Shown here: piece by piece, positions 8,696-17,790 of the stretch
Layout: every line of letters starts with the position of its first letter
Numbering within the stretch: position 1 is the stretch's first letter
Source of the DNA: Desulfovibrio sp. 86
Lineage (GTDB): Bacteria; Desulfobacterota; Desulfovibrionia; Desulfovibrionales; Desulfovibrionaceae
Direction of reading: 5' to 3'
NCBI RefSeq assembly: GCF_902702915.1
Contig: NZ_LR738849.1
Span: 372,001-436,000, forward strand
DNA: 64,000 bases
The notes under the pieces: model-generated
What the model was told of the DNA's origin: nothing
The model's database searches: none
The model's input: the letters and a program-made list of their open reading frames with translations, nothing else
Translations under genes and position numbers: made by a program

Positions 8696-8801
8696 ATGAT
8701 ACCTTGATGAGTTTTGGACCCATATATTCCGTCAACAGTTACATGCCGCCCATGACTGCCTGCGGACGCCCGGCATGACTACGCCCGCGCATCAAGTCAG
8801 T

Positions 8802-11210
8802 CTACATAAAATTTTTGGCAGCCCGCACAGCCCCCACCGCGTCGGCGCAATATGCGTCCGCTCCGATGGAATCGGCAAAAGCCTGGGTGACGGCCGCGCC
8901 TCCTACCATAACCTTGATCGGCAGCCCTTTTTCTTTCACGATCTGTATGGTGTCTTCCATACGTACCATGGTGGTGGTCATCAAGGCCGACAAGCCGATA
9001 ATACTCGCTTTATGCTCCAGGGCGCAAGCAACGATGGTCTCCGCAGGCACGTCCTTGCCCGCGTCAACGACGTCAAAACCGTGGTTGCCAAGCAGCAGGG
9101 ACACAATATTTTTGCCAATATCATGAATGTCGCCCTCCACCGTGGCCATGACAACCACAGGCCTTTCTTCCGGCCCGCGCCCGGCTTCGAGCAGGGGTTT
9201 CAGGTGGGCAAAGGCCGTCTGCATGGTTTCCGCTGCGCGGATAAGCTGGGGCAAAAAATACTCGCGCCTCTCATAGCGCGCCCCAACTTCGGTGATGGCC
9301 GGAATAAGCACTTCCTGCACAAGGGTGAACGGTTCCGCACCGCTCTTGAGTTCGGCTTCAAGCAGGGGCAGCACATTTTCCCTGTCGCCGTTAAGTACGG
9401 CCTCCCCCAGGCTTTTGGCCGCCCCCCCGCCGCCCTGGCGTTGCAGCACGCTGCCCTCTCCCGGTTTCCAACCGGCATATCCTGAAATAAAGGAAGCCGC
9501 GTGCGGGTCATGCTCACCCAGAACCTTGAGCGCGTCAGCCGCCTCACGCAGGCGCTGCGCCGAAGGGTTGGCGATGCAGGAGGAAAGCCCGGCCCCGGCC
9601 GCGTAAGCCAGAAACGTGGCATTGAGCAGGTCGCGCGCGGGCAGGCCGAAAGAAAGGTTGGAAAGGCCCAGGGTGGTGGGCAGCCCCTCGCTGGAGCACC
9701 AGCGCGTCATCTCAAGGCACTGCCGCGCGCCATCCGGGCTGGATGAAACCGCCAGGGCAAGAATGTCCACCATCAAAAGGCGGCGCGGTATGCCCAGTTG
9801 TTCGGCACGCCGGATCAGGCTTTCCACCGTGCGAATGCGCTCAGCGGCCTTTTCGGGCAGGGTCGCCCCTTCAAGGGGCAGCAGGATAAAGGGCGCGCCA
9901 TAGTCGCGGCACAGCGGCCCCAGCAGTTCCATACGTCCGGCTTCGCCGCTGATGGAATTCACCAGAAAGGAACCGGGACAGTACGGAAGGGCATTGGCTA
10001 TGGCCTGCGCATTGGACGAGTCCACAGAAAGCGGCACGGTAAGACGTCCCACGAGCCTTTGCACCAGTTCCGGCAGCAGGGTCGTTTCATCCACCAGGGG
10101 CGCGCCCACGTTGACATCAAGAACGGTTGCCCCGGCCTCAAGCTGGGCGTCGGCAAACTGCATGGCCGTGTCAAAGCGGCCTTCCTGCAATTCCAGCGTA
10201 AGCTGCTTTTTGCCTGTGGGATTGATGCGCTCGCCAATGATGGCCAGAGGCTGCCCCGTGCCGATGCGCACCAGTTGCGAGCGGCTTGTGAGGCAGATGC
10301 CCCTGCGCTCGATCCTGGGCGCGCTAATTTCGCCAAGGCCCTGCAATGCCTGCGACAGCGCCGCCAGGTGGTCGGGCGTGGTGCCGCAGCAGCCGCCGAG
10401 CACCTGTGCGCCCATGTGGGCAAAGGGGGCGGTTTTTTGGGCAAAGCCTTCCGGCCCCAGGGGAAATACAGTTTTCGTGCCGTGCAGTTCAGGCAGCCCA
10501 GCATTGGGTTCGGCCATGACGGGGCAGGCGCAGACGCCCAGAAGTTCCGCCACCACGGGTTTCATCTGTTCCGGCCCGAGGCTGCAGTTGGTTCCCACCA
10601 CATCCACACCCATGTTCTGCATGGTCTCGGCGAAAATGGTGGGCGTGGAGCCTGTAAGGCTGACGCCCTGCTCAAACGTCATTGAAACCATGACCGGCAG
10701 GTCGCATTCCTGCCGGGCGGCCACCACCGCCGCCCTGGCCTCGGCCAGATCGAACTGGGTTTCAATAAAGATAAGATCCACCCCGCCCGCCACAAGGCCA
10801 CGGATCTGCTGGGCAAAGGCCTCAATAAGCTCACGGGGTTCCACGGGGCCAAGGGGCTTGATGAAGTGCCCGGTGGGACCCACATTGCCCGCAACAAAAA
10901 CGGGGCGGTCCCCCGGACGGGGAACGTCTGCGGCGGCAGCCCGCGCAACGGTGGCCATGCGTTTGTTGAATGCAAAAACATCCATTTCTTTCGGAAGCTT
11001 ATAAGAATTTCCGCCAAAGGTGCAGGAGGTCAGAATATCAACTCCGGCCTTGAGATAGGAAGCATGGATCCCCCGCAGAATATCGGGGTTTTCCATACAG
11101 AATTCTTCGGGGCTTGTACCTGCGGGAAGGCCCGAAGCCTGGAGCATGGTGCCCATGGCCCCGTCCAGAAAAAGAGGACGTCTCGCGCCGAGCGCTTGTC
11201 TGAATGTCAT
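8802..11210 (-). CDS. metH: Cobalamin-dependent methionine synthase, short form
   Basis: The product is about 802 residues from the ATG at 11210. Domains in order are homocysteine-binding (to about 300, with Zn-ligand Cys in GTNCSLG near 207 and GGCCGTT near 273), pterin/methyltetrahydrofolate-binding (GERINPTGKK near 325), B12-binding cap, and B12 Rossmann domain with the cobalt-ligand motif GDIHDIGKNIV near 690. The C-terminal S-adenosylmethionine reactivation domain of E. coli MetH is absent, so reductive reactivation must use another protein. Starts at 11210 and 11234 are both in frame; the former has a purine-rich stretch eight bases upstream. The frame stays open for 70 codons into the leader, but that part looks non-coding. 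Confidence 0.93.
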   Translation of the reverse strand: MTFRQALGARRPLFLDGAMGTMLQASGLPAGTSPEEFCMENPDILRGIHASYLKAGVDILTSCTFGGNSYKLPKEMDVFAFNKRMATVARAAAADVPRPGDRPVFVAGNVGPTGHFIKPLGPVEPRELIEAFAQQIRGLVAGGVDLIFIETQFDLAEARAAVVAARQECDLPVMVSMTFEQGVSLTGSTPTIFAETMQNMGVDVVGTNCSLGPEQMKPVVAELLGVCACPVMAEPNAGLPELHGTKTVFPLGPEGFAQKTAPFAHMGAQVLGGCCGTTPDHLAALSQALQGLGEISAPRIERRGICLTSRSQLVRIGTGQPLAIIGERINPTGKKQLTLELQEGRFDTAMQFADAQLEAGATVLDVNVGAPLVDETTLLPELVQRLVGRLTVPLSVDSSNAQAIANALPYCPGSFLVNSISGEAGRMELLGPLCRDYGAPFILLPLEGATLPEKAAERIRTVESLIRRAEQLGIPRRLLMVDILALAVSSSPDGARQCLEMTRWCSSEGLPTTLGLSNLSFGLPARDLLNATFLAYAAGAGLSSCIANPSAQRLREAADALKVLGEHDPHAASFISGYAGWKPGEGSVLQRQGGGGAAKSLGEAVLNGDRENVLPLLEAELKSGAEPFTLVQEVLIPAITEVGARYERREYFLPQLIRAAETMQTAFAHLKPLLEAGRGPEERPVVVMATVEGDIHDIGKNIVSLLLGNHGFDVVDAGKDVPAETIVACALEHKASIIGLSALMTTTMVRMEDTIQIVKEKGLPIKVMVGGAAVTQAFADSIGADAYCADAVGAVRAAKNFM

Positions 11211-11238
11211 GAATGCCGCCACCTTGGCCGTCATATGT

Positions 11239-11265
11239 AAAAAACTTGAGGGGGCGTCAGCCCCC
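11239..11265 (-). terminator. Terminator-like hairpin in the metH leader (attenuator candidate)
   Basis: On the minus strand GGGGGC-TGAC-GCCCCC is followed by TCAAG and a six-T run, ending only a few bases before the first possible metH start. No gene ends here on this strand, so this is an intrinsic terminator inside a 5' leader, the arrangement of a riboswitch or attenuator expression platform. Confidence 0.7.
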
Positions 11266-11555
11266 GTCTGCCTGCAAAGCCCGTCTTTGCTTTCCGGACA
11301 TAATGCCTGTATGCTGCAAAAACGTCCCCAAGGCCCAGACCGTTCCGGACAGGCTAGCGCCTTGCCGTACCCTCCGGAACCCGCACAACATCCAGAAGGA
11401 TCTGAGACGGCGTGCCGGACAGATTTCTTAACATGGTCGCACACGGCAGAGGGGATATGGTTGGCCTTTCAGTACTGAATAATATTGAAAAGAACAAACC
11501 AAAACTATAGCATACAGACATTGCAGCGCCTTTTTTAGAGCGCCAATGACTGAGT
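11266..11555. promoter_or_regulatory. Divergent metH/rpoH intergenic region with structured leader
   Basis: About 290 bp between the metH terminator hairpin and rpoH. On the metH side an 8-bp perfect helix, gttccgga with tccggaac (11342-11349 and 11373-11380), encloses a small hairpin aggc-gcta-gcct (11351-11362). It does not match the cobalamin, SAM-I or SAH riboswitch consensus elements that I know. The rpoH side is A/T-rich and probably holds its promoter. Confidence 0.5.
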
Positions 11556-12899
11556 ATGGATAAAATGAAAAAAAATAGCAAGATAGCCTCCAACACGGCC
11601 AAGGCCGCCCCAAAAACGGTGAAGGGCGAAAAAAATACGCCCCCGGTTGGGGTTGTGGAAATTCTTGATGTGCCCCAAAAACCCAAGGCCCCCAAAGGCC
11701 CAACCCGGGGCAGTTCCAGCGCCCGGCCCTCCGCCAGGGCTTCGAAAAAAACGGCTTCCAGCCCGGACGCCGCTCCCCCTCAAGGCAACAGGAAAAAAAA
11801 GCTCTCCCCCGTTGCGCCTGATGACGAAAGCCTCCATGACGGCCTGGTGCTTGATGTGGACGAACTGGAGCCAGCCGCCGAACACGACGATGACGACGAG
11901 CTTGAGCTTGAGTCCCACGACGATCAGGATGATATCCTTGATACCGCTCTGGACGTGGACATGGACGAGCCCGCCCTGCCCCTTGAAGAAGGTCCGGAGG
12001 GCGGCGTGCCTGCGCCCGCGTCCACCCGTCTGCCTGCGGTAGGCACACGCGACAGCCTGCACCTGTACCTGCGGGAAATGAGCAAGTTTCCCATGCTCAA
12101 ACCCGAAGAAGAGCACGAACTGGCCTTACGCGTACGCGACCATAACGACGCGGACGCGGCCTTTCGTCTTGTGTCGTCGCATCTGCGGCTGGTGGTGCGC
12201 ATCGCCATGGATTTTCAGCGCCGCTGGATGCAGAACGTGCTGGACCTTGTGCAGGAAGGCAACGTGGGGCTCATGCGCGCGGTCAACAAGTTTGATCCGG
12301 ACAAGGGCATCAAGTTTTCCTACTATGCCTCGTTCTGGATCAAGGCCTACATTCTCAAGTTCATCATGGACAACTGGCGCATGGTCAAAATCGGCACCAC
12401 CCAGGTGCAGCGCAAGCTGTTCTACAATCTGAACCGCGAACGCCAGAAGCTCATCATGCAGGGTTTTGACCCTGACGCGGCCATGCTGTCGGAGCGCCTC
12501 GGCGTGACCGAAGACCAGATCAACGAGATGGATCAGCGGCTGGCTTCATCCGACATGTCGCTGAACGCACAAGTGGGTGAGGAGTCTGGCGGGGCCACAC
12601 GCATGGACTTTCTGCCCGCTCTCGGCCCCGGCATTGAAGACAGCCTGGCCTCTGACGAAATCGCGGGACTCGTGCGGTCAAAACTCAAAACCATCATACC
12701 CAAACTCAACGAAAAAGAACTGTACATCCTGCACAACAGGTTGCTGACAGACGAGCCGATTACCTTGCGCGAGATAGGCGAACGGTATAATATAACAAGA
12801 GAGAGAGTGCGCCAGCTTGAGGCGCGACTGGTGGAAAAAATCGGCCAGCACATGAAGAATGATATAGAAGACTTCTCCGATCACTGGATTCAATCCTAA
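11556..12899 (+). CDS. rpoH: RNA polymerase sigma factor RpoH (sigma-32 type) with long acidic N-terminal extension
   Basis: The C-terminal 285 residues form a group 2/3 sigma factor of the heat-shock type. Region 1.2 is [16 protein letters not shown] and region 2 is [20 protein letters not shown] followed by [20 protein letters not shown]. Next come the RpoH-box-like [17 protein letters not shown], region 3, and region 4.2 with [20 protein letters not shown]. About 165 residues precede this: a basic, Pro/Ala-rich part and then an Asp/Glu-rich stretch (roughly 85-145). E. coli RpoH lacks such an extension. The start at 11556 has a poor ribosome site; ATG 11565 is possible. Confidence 0.88.
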   Translation: MDKMKKNSKIASNTAKAAPKTVKGEKNTPPVGVVEILDVPQKPKAPKGPTRGSSSARPSARASKKTASSPDAAPPQGNRKKKLSPVAPDDESLHDGLVLDVDELEPAAEHDDDDELELESHDDQDDILDTALDVDMDEPALPLEEGPEGGVPAPASTRLPAVGTRDSLHLYLREMSKFPMLKPEEEHELALRVRDHNDADAAFRLVSSHLRLVVRIAMDFQRRWMQNVLDLVQEGNVGLMRAVNKFDPDKGIKFSYYASFWIKAYILKFIMDNWRMVKIGTTQVQRKLFYNLNRERQKLIMQGFDPDAAMLSERLGVTEDQINEMDQRLASSDMSLNAQVGEESGGATRMDFLPALGPGIEDSLASDEIAGLVRSKLKTIIPKLNEKELYILHNRLLTDEPITLREIGERYNITRERVRQLEARLVEKIGQHMKNDIEDFSDHWIQS

Positions 12900-12920
12900 G
12901 CATCACGGATACAGTCCGCA

Positions 12921-14672
12921 ATGAAACGTAAGCACCTAGCGCTCTTTTGCGCCCTGACTCTGGCCGCCGTCACCTCCTTTTCCCTTCTTGGCTGTGGGGG
13001 CTGTGCCGGCACCAAGGCTGCCGCCGAAAAAAACGCCGCCGTGGGCGACGCCTGCCCAACCGCACTGCGCAATGTCGAAGTGCGGCAGCCAGAGGATCGT
13101 CTTTCGCCTGAAGCAAAAAGTACCTACGCTTTTCTGCTCTATTCCCAGGCGCTCAACGCCGAGGACGAAGCCGCCCTTTTGCAGGCCGCGCCCCTCATGG
13201 CCGCCGCAAAACTGCCGCCCAACATCTGGCTTGAGGGCGGCGTCTGGCTGGTAAGCCGCAAGTCCGAAGGGGCCATCCCCTATCTGGAGCAGGGGCTTTC
13301 CGTTGCGCCCGACGACATGTCCCTCAACCTGCTCCACGCCGAAGCGCTCATGGAACAGGGCACGCCGGAGCGCGGCGTGGAACTCATGCGGGCCTATCTG
13401 AAAAAGCATCCGGGTTCTCTGGACGCGCGCCTGGAACTGGCCCTGCTGCTGGTGAAAAGCAAGGAATATCCCGAAGCCGAAACCCTGCTCAACAGTGTGA
13501 GCGCCAAAGAGCGCACGCCGCTGGTGGACTACTACCACGCCCGCGCCCTCATCGGCATGAACCGTCAGGCTGACGCCATACCCTTCCTCCAGAAGGCCAT
13601 CAAAGAAATGCCGGACTTTGTGGAAGCCATGGCCGAACTGGCCTTCATCCACGAACAGCGCTCGGAATTCAAGCCCGCGCGCGCCCTGTACGAAAAGCTG
13701 CTCAAGCTCAATTTTTCGCCTCAGGACGTGCTGCTGCGCCTCATCGGCCTTTCGCTGCGCATGAACCAGCCCGAAAAAGCCCTCAAGTACATGCGCCAGG
13801 GGCCGGACACCATACCCTTCAAGCTTACCGTGGCGGGCCTGTTCATCGACTCGCGCCACTACCTTCAGGGAGAAACGCTGCTCAAGCAGATTGCCGCCAG
13901 GGACGACGCCCCTGTTGACGTATACCTTTTGCTGGCTGATCTGAACTATGAACAGCGCCGCGACCTGCCCATGGCCCTTTCATGGCTGGACAAAATCCCG
14001 CCCAACAGCAAGGCCGCGCCCAGAGCGGCGCTGCTGCGCATACAGCTGCTTGGCGAAGCGGGCAAGGAGCAGGAAGCCCTGACCGTGACCCGGCAGGCCC
14101 AAAAACAGTTTGAGGACGCGCCCCAGTTCTGGGAACTGGAAATCCGCCTGCTGGCGCGTCAGAAGCAGCTGCCCCAGGCCCTTGAGGTGGCGCGCAAGGC
14201 CTCCAAAAAGTGGCCCGACAATGCGGAAATGGCCTTTCTTCTGGGCTCCCTGCTGGACGAGTCCGGCGACAAGAAGGAAGCCTTCAAGGTTATGGAACAC
14301 ATAATCACCCTGCATCCGGAAAATTATCAGGCCCTCAACTACGTGGGCTATACGCTGGCCGAAGAAAACCGCGATCTTGAAAAGGCCCTGAGCCTGCTCA
14401 CCAAGGCTGACGCGCTTTCACCCGACCAGTCCTACATTGTGGATTCCCTGGCCTGGGCCCTTTACAAGCTGGGCAGAAATGAAGAGGCCCTCAAGGCCAT
14501 ACGCCGTGCCGTCAAACTCGACGAGCATGTTGACGCTTCCATCTGGGAGCACTATGGCGACATAGCCCTTAAAATGGGGCTCAAAGACGAGGCCCGCACC
14601 GCCTATCAGAAGGCGCTGGATCTCAAACCCGCCAATGCGGATGCATTGCGGCAGAGGCTTTCACAGTTATGA
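12921..14672 (+). CDS. TPR-repeat lipoprotein
   Basis: The 583-residue product begins with a lipoprotein signal (MKRKHLALFCALTLAAVTSF, lipobox SLLGC with the acylated Cys at about residue 25). It continues as tandem tetratricopeptide repeats; clear units include FVEAMAELAFIHEQRSEFKP, PENYQALNYVGYTLAEENRD, and VDASIWEHYGDIALKMG followed by DEARTAYQKALDLKPANADA. TPR proteins are scaffolds; no enzymatic motif is visible. Its last codon overlaps the next lipoprotein gene as ATGA, so the two envelope proteins are coupled and may act together in outer-membrane assembly. Confidence 0.88.
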   Translation: MKRKHLALFCALTLAAVTSFSLLGCGGCAGTKAAAEKNAAVGDACPTALRNVEVRQPEDRLSPEAKSTYAFLLYSQALNAEDEAALLQAAPLMAAAKLPPNIWLEGGVWLVSRKSEGAIPYLEQGLSVAPDDMSLNLLHAEALMEQGTPERGVELMRAYLKKHPGSLDARLELALLLVKSKEYPEAETLLNSVSAKERTPLVDYYHARALIGMNRQADAIPFLQKAIKEMPDFVEAMAELAFIHEQRSEFKPARALYEKLLKLNFSPQDVLLRLIGLSLRMNQPEKALKYMRQGPDTIPFKLTVAGLFIDSRHYLQGETLLKQIAARDDAPVDVYLLLADLNYEQRRDLPMALSWLDKIPPNSKAAPRAALLRIQLLGEAGKEQEALTVTRQAQKQFEDAPQFWELEIRLLARQKQLPQALEVARKASKKWPDNAEMAFLLGSLLDESGDKKEAFKVMEHIITLHPENYQALNYVGYTLAEENRDLEKALSLLTKADALSPDQSYIVDSLAWALYKLGRNEEALKAIRRAVKLDEHVDASIWEHYGDIALKMGLKDEARTAYQKALDLKPANADALRQRLSQL

Positions 14673-15463
14673 AAAAATTTCTTGCGCTTTGCTGCCTTTG
14701 CAGCCTTGTGCTGCTGACCGCCTGCGCCAAGCAGCCCTCCCTGGAAATGACGCCTGAAGCCCAGGCCAGGCTTGCGGAACGCTGGCAGAAATTCGCGGCA
14801 AGAGGGCAGGACGCCGCCATGGCCCCCTACCGCCTGCAAATGAGCCTGCGCTTTGGTACTGAGGGCGATACCCGCCGTGTTACCGCCCTTTTCTGGGGCA
14901 ACAGCCAGCGCAGGCTGCGCATGGACGTCATGGCCGGAGTCGGAGCCACCGTGGCCAGAATTCTTGAAGACGGCCAGCATTTCCTTGTCTACAGCCCCAC
15001 GGACAACAAGGCGTATTTCTATCAGGGCGCTTCCAAACCCCTGCTCCAGGTGGGCGTGCCCGTGCCCTTCAATCTGGAACATCTGGCTGATCTGCTCAAC
15101 GGCCGCTACAGTCAGGTTTTCGGCAAAGATTTCGCCTCCGCCAGATTTGTGTCAGGCGACCTTGCCCAGTACACCCTGTCCGGCAAACTCGGCGGCGAGC
15201 TGACCCTCGATGCCGCTGGCCTGCCCGTGGCCTGGGCTGAAAAAAGCGACAACGGCAAGGGCTGGAAGATGGAAGTGGCCTTTGACGATGCGGCTTCTCC
15301 CCTGCCCCAGCGCCTGAATCTGGCGCATGGCAACGGCAAGCGCGCCATCGTGCTTGTCAAGGAAAGGGAAAAGCCCGCCGCGCCCTTTACAGACGGGCAG
15401 ATGACCTTATCCATACCAGAGGGCGTTCCCCTGCTGCCGCTGTCCAAATACCAGCAGCGCTAG
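14669..15463 (+). CDS. LolB-like outer-membrane lipoprotein
   Basis: The 264-residue product has a lipoprotein signal peptide (KKFLALCCLCSLVLLTAC, lipobox LTAC with Cys at about 19). The remainder is a beta-rich domain with features of the LolB/LppX-type lipid-binding fold: YRLQMSLRFG, TALFWGNSQRRLRMDVMAG, YSPTDNKAYF, LNLAHGNGKRAIVLVKERE. LolB inserts lipoproteins into the outer membrane; the assignment here is by shape and by strand pattern, not by a decisive motif. It overlaps the preceding TPR lipoprotein gene by four bases. Confidence 0.7.
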   Translation: MKKFLALCCLCSLVLLTACAKQPSLEMTPEAQARLAERWQKFAARGQDAAMAPYRLQMSLRFGTEGDTRRVTALFWGNSQRRLRMDVMAGVGATVARILEDGQHFLVYSPTDNKAYFYQGASKPLLQVGVPVPFNLEHLADLLNGRYSQVFGKDFASARFVSGDLAQYTLSGKLGGELTLDAAGLPVAWAEKSDNGKGWKMEVAFDDAASPLPQRLNLAHGNGKRAIVLVKEREKPAAPFTDGQMTLSIPEGVPLLPLSKYQQR

Positions 15464-15866
15464 GCCGTGCCGCGTCCACTGGTTTCGGCCGTCCGAACGC
15501 TTTTCCGGGTTCCGGGCAGCGAGCGGAGCCAAGCCAGTGCGGACAGGCCCGCAGGTTCCACAGCTTGCAAAAAATGCGCACTCCCGATGCCAGAGCAGTT
15601 TTTCTAGCGATGCTGTCGCCATCAATAAGGCTTCTTCGTCGCCTAAGGGCTGCCCTTGAAATTGCTCTGGCGTATGCGGGAGCAGACGCCCGCCGCAGAG
15701 GCGTAAGCGCAGTTTATCTGCGCAGGTTATCTGCGCGGTTACACGCCGGAGCGGGCGTCTTGGAAGCATTGGGAATAAATATTCTCAATGCGAAAATGCT
15801 CTAAGAAGTTCTGGCAGGCTGATCGGCGCAACCGGTCAGCCTGCCCTCACCCTTGAAGGAGTTGTT
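15464..15866. repeat. Gene-free region with AGAGCA-type inverted repeat
   Basis: No credible gene. A roughly 80-bp palindromic unit is bounded by gccagagcagttt (15588-15600) and aaattgctctggc (15659-15671). The same core word AGAGCA-A/G-TTT occurs as a tight hairpin at 22766-22794 and in degenerate form near 27760, suggesting a dispersed intergenic repeat. Directly repeated short GC words (ctgcgcaggtta / ctgcgcggtta) lie near 15720-15745. Confidence 0.5.
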
Positions 15867-16301
15867 ATGCAGTCCATCCATATTGCTTCGGACCATACCG
15901 GCGTTGACCTTAAAACCACCCTGGCCGAGCATTTGGGTAAAAAGGGTTTCACTGTCGTCAATCACGGCACCGACTCTTCCGACAGTTGCGACTATCCCGT
16001 GCTGGCGCACAAGCTTTGCGCCGCCGTGGAAGCTTCGGGCGATCCGGGCATTCTCATCTGCGGCACGGGGCTCGGCGTTTCCATTGCCGCCAACCGTCAT
16101 CCCGATATCCGCGCCGCCCTCTGCACCACAGAACTGCACGCGCGCATGGCGCGCCAGCACAATAACGCCAATGTTCTCTGCCTTGGCGCGCGCATAACCG
16201 GCGTGGAGCTGGCGAAAGCCATTGTAGACGCTTTTATGGAAAACACCTTTGAGGGCGGCCGCCACCAGCGCCGTCTGGATATGCTCAACCTCCCAGCATA
16301 A
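15867..16301 (+). CDS. rpiB: Ribose-5-phosphate isomerase B
   Basis: RpiB interconverts ribose 5-phosphate and ribulose 5-phosphate. The 144-residue product shows the LacAB/RpiB features: SDHTGVDLKTTL at residues 8-19, VNHGTDS, DYPVLAHKLC, the catalytic Cys region GILICGTGLGVSIAANRHPDIRAALC with Cys near residue 66, and HNNANVLCLGARITG. A purine-rich ribosome site (AAGGAG) lies ten bases before the ATG. It is followed 10 bp later by cysS, with which it is probably cotranscribed. Confidence 0.95.
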   Translation: MQSIHIASDHTGVDLKTTLAEHLGKKGFTVVNHGTDSSDSCDYPVLAHKLCAAVEASGDPGILICGTGLGVSIAANRHPDIRAALCTTELHARMARQHNNANVLCLGARITGVELAKAIVDAFMENTFEGGRHQRRLDMLNLPA

Positions 16302-16311
16302 AAGGAAGATC

Positions 16312-17763
16312 ATGCAGCTCTACAATACCCTTGGCCGCCAGAAGGAAACATTTGTGCCGGTACACCCCGGCAAGGTGAACATGTATGTCTGCGGCATCAC
16401 TGCATATGACTACTGCCACATAGGGCACGCCCGCTCGGCGCTGGTGTTCGACGTGCTTGTGCGCCAGTTGCGCCATCTGGGGCTGGACGTGACCTTTGTG
16501 CGCAATTTTACGGACGTGGACGACAAGATCATCAACCGCGCCAACAAGGAAAACCGCGACTGGCGCGAAGTGGCCCAGACCTATATTGACGCCTTTCACG
16601 AAGACATGGACAGGCTGGGCGTACTGCGTGCGGATGTAGAGCCGCGCGCCACGGATTATATCAAGGAAATTCAGGATCTCTGCGCAAAGCTGATCGCTGG
16701 CGGCAAGGCCTATGCCACCCCTTCGGGCGACGTGTACTTCAGGGTGCGCTCGTATGCGCCTTACGGCAAGCTCTCAGGCCGCAGCCTGGACGAACTGCTT
16801 TCCGGCGCGCGCGTGGCTCCTGGCGAAGAAAAGGAAGACCCGCTGGACTTTGCCCTGTGGAAGGCCGCCAAGCCCGGCGAACCCTCGTGGGAAAGTCCCT
16901 GGGGCCAGGGCAGACCCGGCTGGCACATCGAGTGCTCGGCCATGAGCGAATCCTATCTGCCCCTGGATATTCACGGCGGCGGGCAGGACCTCGTGTTCCC
17001 GCACCACGAAAACGAAATCGCCCAGACCGAGGCCGTCTGCCATTGCCATCTGGCCCGCTACTGGGTGCATAACGGCTTTGTGCAGGTCAACGCGGAAAAG
17101 ATGTCCAAGTCCCTTGGCAACTTCAAGACCATCCGCGACATCCTTGAAAGCTATTTGCCGGAAACCCTGCGCTTCTTCTTGCTGGGCAAGCACTACCGCA
17201 GCCCCATCGATTTCACGGCCGACAGCATGGACGAGGCCGAAAAAGCCCAGCACCGGGTGTACACCGCCCTGCGCGAAGCGGAAAAAGCCCTCCAGCGCGA
17301 AAAGTGGAAAAAAATCCCCCTGCCCCAGGAGACAGCCGACGAATGGGCCGCGCAGCCCAAGGCGCTGGACGAGGCCATGGACGATGACCTTAATACCGCG
17401 CAGGCTCTGGGGCACATCTTCACCCAGGTGCGTATCGTGAACCGCCTGCTTGAAGACAAGAACATGCGCGCCAGCGAAGCCGTGCGGGACATCCTGCGGG
17501 AGTTTCTGGTCCGTGCGGAACAGTGGAACGCGCGACTGGGCCTTTTTGGCCAGCAACCCGACGCGTTTTTGACCGCCTTGCGGGGCATACGCGCCAGCCG
17601 CAAGAACATTGACATGCCCCGTGTGGAAGCCCTGCTGCAAGAACGGCAGGCTGCCCGCGCCAACAAGGATTTTGCCACCTCCGACGCCCTGCGCCAGGCT
17701 TTGCTCGATCTCGGCGTAAGCGTGCGCGACACCCCTGAAGGGCAGGACTGGGATCTCGAGTAG
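16312..17763 (+). CDS. cysS: Cysteinyl-tRNA synthetase
   Basis: Class I aminoacyl-tRNA synthetase charging tRNA-Cys. The 483-residue protein carries the zinc-site Cys in [19 protein letters not shown] with the HIGH sequence, the zinc and cysteine site further on in [13 protein letters not shown] and [15 protein letters not shown], and the KMSKS loop as [10 protein letters not shown]. The length is normal. I chose the ATG at 16312 because GGAAG stands six bases upstream and the N-terminus aligns with the family ([12 protein letters not shown]); an upstream in-frame start would overlap rpiB. Confidence 0.96.
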   Translation: MQLYNTLGRQKETFVPVHPGKVNMYVCGITAYDYCHIGHARSALVFDVLVRQLRHLGLDVTFVRNFTDVDDKIINRANKENRDWREVAQTYIDAFHEDMDRLGVLRADVEPRATDYIKEIQDLCAKLIAGGKAYATPSGDVYFRVRSYAPYGKLSGRSLDELLSGARVAPGEEKEDPLDFALWKAAKPGEPSWESPWGQGRPGWHIECSAMSESYLPLDIHGGGQDLVFPHHENEIAQTEAVCHCHLARYWVHNGFVQVNAEKMSKSLGNFKTIRDILESYLPETLRFFLLGKHYRSPIDFTADSMDEAEKAQHRVYTALREAEKALQREKWKKIPLPQETADEWAAQPKALDEAMDDDLNTAQALGHIFTQVRIVNRLLEDKNMRASEAVRDILREFLVRAEQWNARLGLFGQQPDAFLTALRGIRASRKNIDMPRVEALLQERQAARANKDFATSDALRQALLDLGVSVRDTPEGQDWDLE

Positions 17764-17790
17764 ACCCAGCGCGGGCACTCAGGAGAACCT

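Noticed and set aside
11211-11444. Upstream extension of metH by up to 78 codons
   Set aside because: The extension crosses the leader hairpins and the terminator and shows no resemblance to MetH N-termini; more likely untranslated.
11266-11450. Cobalamin or SAH riboswitch before metH
   Set aside because: Signature elements of these classes, as far as I can recall them, are not visible; left as unclassified leader.
12936-13859. Minus-strand 307-codon frame
   Set aside because: Lies wholly within the TPR lipoprotein gene on the other strand; no family features.
15565-15804. 79-codon plus frame in the gap before rpiB
   Set aside because: It coincides with the palindromic repeat and direct repeats, has no ribosome site and no recognisable sequence.
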